Assembly: GCA_029934735.1 (NCBI GenBank)
Contig: JAOZLR010000160.1
Location: 1-6,237 of the forward strand
DNA length: 6,237 nt
DNA from: Bacteroidales bacterium
GTDB taxonomy: Bacteria > Bacteroidota > Bacteroidia > Bacteroidales > JAADJA01
Reading direction: 5' to 3'
The translations under genes and the position numbers were made by a program. Position 1 is the first letter of the stretch, and every line of letters begins with the position of its first letter. Positions 4,748 through 6,237 of the stretch are shown piece after piece. Under the pieces are notes generated by a model. The model was not told where the DNA came from and made no database searches. It was given only the letters and a program-made list of their open reading frames with translations.

Positions 4748-6237
4748 ATGAAGAATATAATTTCAGTATTATTATTTTTTATTATTGCGGGTTTGAATGC
4801 CCAAAATGAAGCTGACAGCATAAATCCAAATGGTTTAACTGTGTTTTATTATGAAAATGGTCAGATTTCGAGTGTTGGAACTATGCGAGATGGAAAGCCT
4901 GATGATTACTGGAAAACATTTTTTAAAAGTGGTGTTATTAAATCTGAAGGAAAACGAGTGAATTTCGAACTTGATAGTATTTGGACTTTTTATAATGATA
5001 CCGGAAAAGTTGTTTTACAGATAGCTTATAAAAACAGTAAAAAAAATGGCATAAGACGGACTTACCAGGAAGAAGAGGTGATGGAAGAAAATTTTATTGA
5101 TGATGTAAAACAGGGATTTACTTTATATTTTTATCCAAATACAAAATTAAAAAAGGAGGTCCCGTTTGTTGATGGCCTCGAAGAAGGATTAGGGAAAATG
5201 TTTGCTTCTGACGATGGTCGTGTAATAGAGCTTATTCATTACAGAAAAGGATATATTGAAGAGATTGAAAATATTAACCGTATCGATAAGAGAGGGTTAA
5301 AACAGGGAAAATGGGTGTGGTTTTATTCTGATGGTAAAATAAGAAAAGAGGGTGTTTATAAAAACGATCTTAAAAATGGATATTTTAAGGATTATGATGA
5401 AGACGGGAATCTTATCTCTACTTCAAAATATGTTGACGGTGTGCTGCAGGAGAATGTTGCCGAGCTTGCCAAACTTGAAATAAAAACAGAATATTATCCT
5501 AACGGGAAAGTAAAAGTGATGGCAAGCTTTAAAGATGATGTGCCCGAGGGAGTCCGTAGAGAGTATGATGAAGAAGGCAATATTGTGAAAGGATATGTTT
5601 TTCATAACGGGATAGTTACAGGCGAAGGTATTACAGATGAGGAAGGTTTGAGGGATGGTCCGTGGACAGAATACTATCCGAATGGTGCCGTAAAATCAGT
5701 CGGTACTTATGATAAAGGGAAAAGAATAGGTGAATGGAAATTTTATCATTTTAATGGTCAGCTTGAGCAAATAGGTAGTTATAATAATGATGGTAAACTT
5801 GACGGAATCTGGTCGTGGTACTATTCTGACGGACAGCTTGAACGTGAAGAGAGCTATTTTAACGGAATGCTTGACGGACACAGCATTGAATATGATGAAT
5901 ACGGAAGTGTTATTGCCGAAGGAGATTATATTGAGGATTATAAAGATGGCAAATGGGTTTTCAATTATGGCGATCATCGTGAAGAAGGTGAATATCTTGA
6001 TGGAATGCGTCATGGATTATGGAAAAGCTATTATAACAACGGCCAGTTAAACTTTGAGGGAAAGTTTATTGAAGATAATCCAAACGGACGGCATACCTGG
6101 TACTGGTCAAATGGCAATAAAAAGAAAGAAGGTAATTATTCAATGGGATTGAAGGACGGTGAATGGATAAAATATAATAATGACGGAACTCCATTTATAA
6201 CCATTCATTACAAAAATGGAATAGAGAAACGATATGA
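4748..6237 (+). CDS. Secreted YwqK/MORN_2-type repeat protein, cut by window end
   Basis: This open frame of 496 codons has no stop before the window ends (partial 3' end). Residues 1-18 form a short Sec signal peptide (MKNIISVLLFFIIAGLNA, cleavage before Gln19), so the product is exported. The rest is about 18 repeats of 22-25 residues with the pattern W-x-x-Y-Y-x-x-G-x-(L/K)-x-x-x-G-x-Y-x-x-G-x-x-x-G, for example at 305-328, 329-354, 355-377 and 425-448. This is the YwqK (COG2849) / MORN_2 type. Repeats 2-6 (about 55-175) are degenerate; 11-17 (about 305-472) are the most regular. Blocks restart at NRIDKRGLKQGKW (177-189) and ITDEEGLRDGPW (295-306). The closing segment ITIHYKNGIEKRY resembles the usual end of such proteins, so little may be missing. 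Databases often call these antitoxins after B. subtilis YwqK, but no toxin partner is visible and export argues against it. It follows nadA by 50 bases. Function is unknown. Confidence 0.88.
   Translation, partial: MKNIISVLLFFIIAGLNAQNEADSINPNGLTVFYYENGQISSVGTMRDGKPDDYWKTFFKSGVIKSEGKRVNFELDSIWTFYNDTGKVVLQIAYKNSKKNGIRRTYQEEEVMEENFIDDVKQGFTLYFYPNTKLKKEVPFVDGLEEGLGKMFASDDGRVIELIHYRKGYIEEIENINRIDKRGLKQGKWVWFYSDGKIRKEGVYKNDLKNGYFKDYDEDGNLISTSKYVDGVLQENVAELAKLEIKTEYYPNGKVKVMASFKDDVPEGVRREYDEEGNIVKGYVFHNGIVTGEGITDEEGLRDGPWTEYYPNGAVKSVGTYDKGKRIGEWKFYHFNGQLEQIGSYNNDGKLDGIWSWYYSDGQLEREESYFNGMLDGHSIEYDEYGSVIAEGDYIEDYKDGKWVFNYGDHREEGEYLDGMRHGLWKSYYNNGQLNFEGKFIEDNPNGRHTWYWSNGNKKKEGNYSMGLKDGEWIKYNNDGTPFITIHYKNGIEKRY

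Noticed and set aside
5423..6050. Frames on both strands inside the repeat-protein gene (5423-5605 minus, 5696-6013 minus, 5787-6050 plus)
   Set aside because: The true frame is the 496-codon open frame with signal peptide and repeats; these are shadows whose regularity comes from the repeats.
4748..6237. Toxin-antitoxin system based on YwqK similarity
   Set aside because: No LXG or other toxin gene is visible nearby, and the protein has a signal peptide; the antitoxin name comes from repeat similarity only.

Overview
The window looks like chromosomal DNA from a Bacteroidota member (Bacteroidales/Marinilabiliales/Cytophagales type). The clues are AT-rich coding with very AT-rich spacers, start codons without convincing Shine-Dalgarno sequences, Bacteroidota-style promoter elements (TTG plus TAnnTTTG), an AAA_14/DUF4143 ATPase, and a secreted YwqK/MORN-type repeat protein whose signal peptide ends in N-A-Q. 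This placement is inferred from gene style, not from a marker gene. All five genes are free of frameshifts; only the last is cut by the window edge.

Left part, minus strand (9-3214). In transcription order this holds rpiB (ribose-5-phosphate isomerase B, start best placed at 3214), lutB (LUD-domain 4Fe-4S protein, 13 bases after rpiB) and, after a likely terminator hairpin, a separate AAA_14/DUF4143 ATPase gene. rpiB and lutB look like one operon driven by a good promoter at 3236-3267. The usual LutB partners LutA and LutC are not in the window.

Centre (3215-3713). About 500 bases of roughly 80% AT DNA separate the divergent rpiB and nadA. No protein or RNA gene is supported there. The region is clearly enriched in the hexamer TTAACA/TGTTAA (12 occurrences), including two TGTTAACA palindromes and two spaced inverted repeats. 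It also holds a TTGTAAAC direct repeat and two neighbouring dyads with CRP-like and FNR-like arms but non-standard spacing. This is the least explained stretch of the window.

Right part, plus strand (3714-6237). nadA (quinolinate synthase of de novo NAD synthesis, all three cluster cysteines present) is followed after 50 bases by an open reading frame that runs off the window end. Its 496 visible residues are a signal peptide plus about 18 YwqK/MORN_2-type repeats, arranged in blocks that restart with a G-L-x-x-G-x-W header. Its function is unknown.

Taken together this is mostly core metabolism (pentose phosphate, lactate/organic acid oxidation, NAD synthesis) plus two lineage-typical genes of unclear role. 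I did not find a convincing new multi-gene system. The best leads are the TTAACA-rich spacer and the block structure of the repeat protein.
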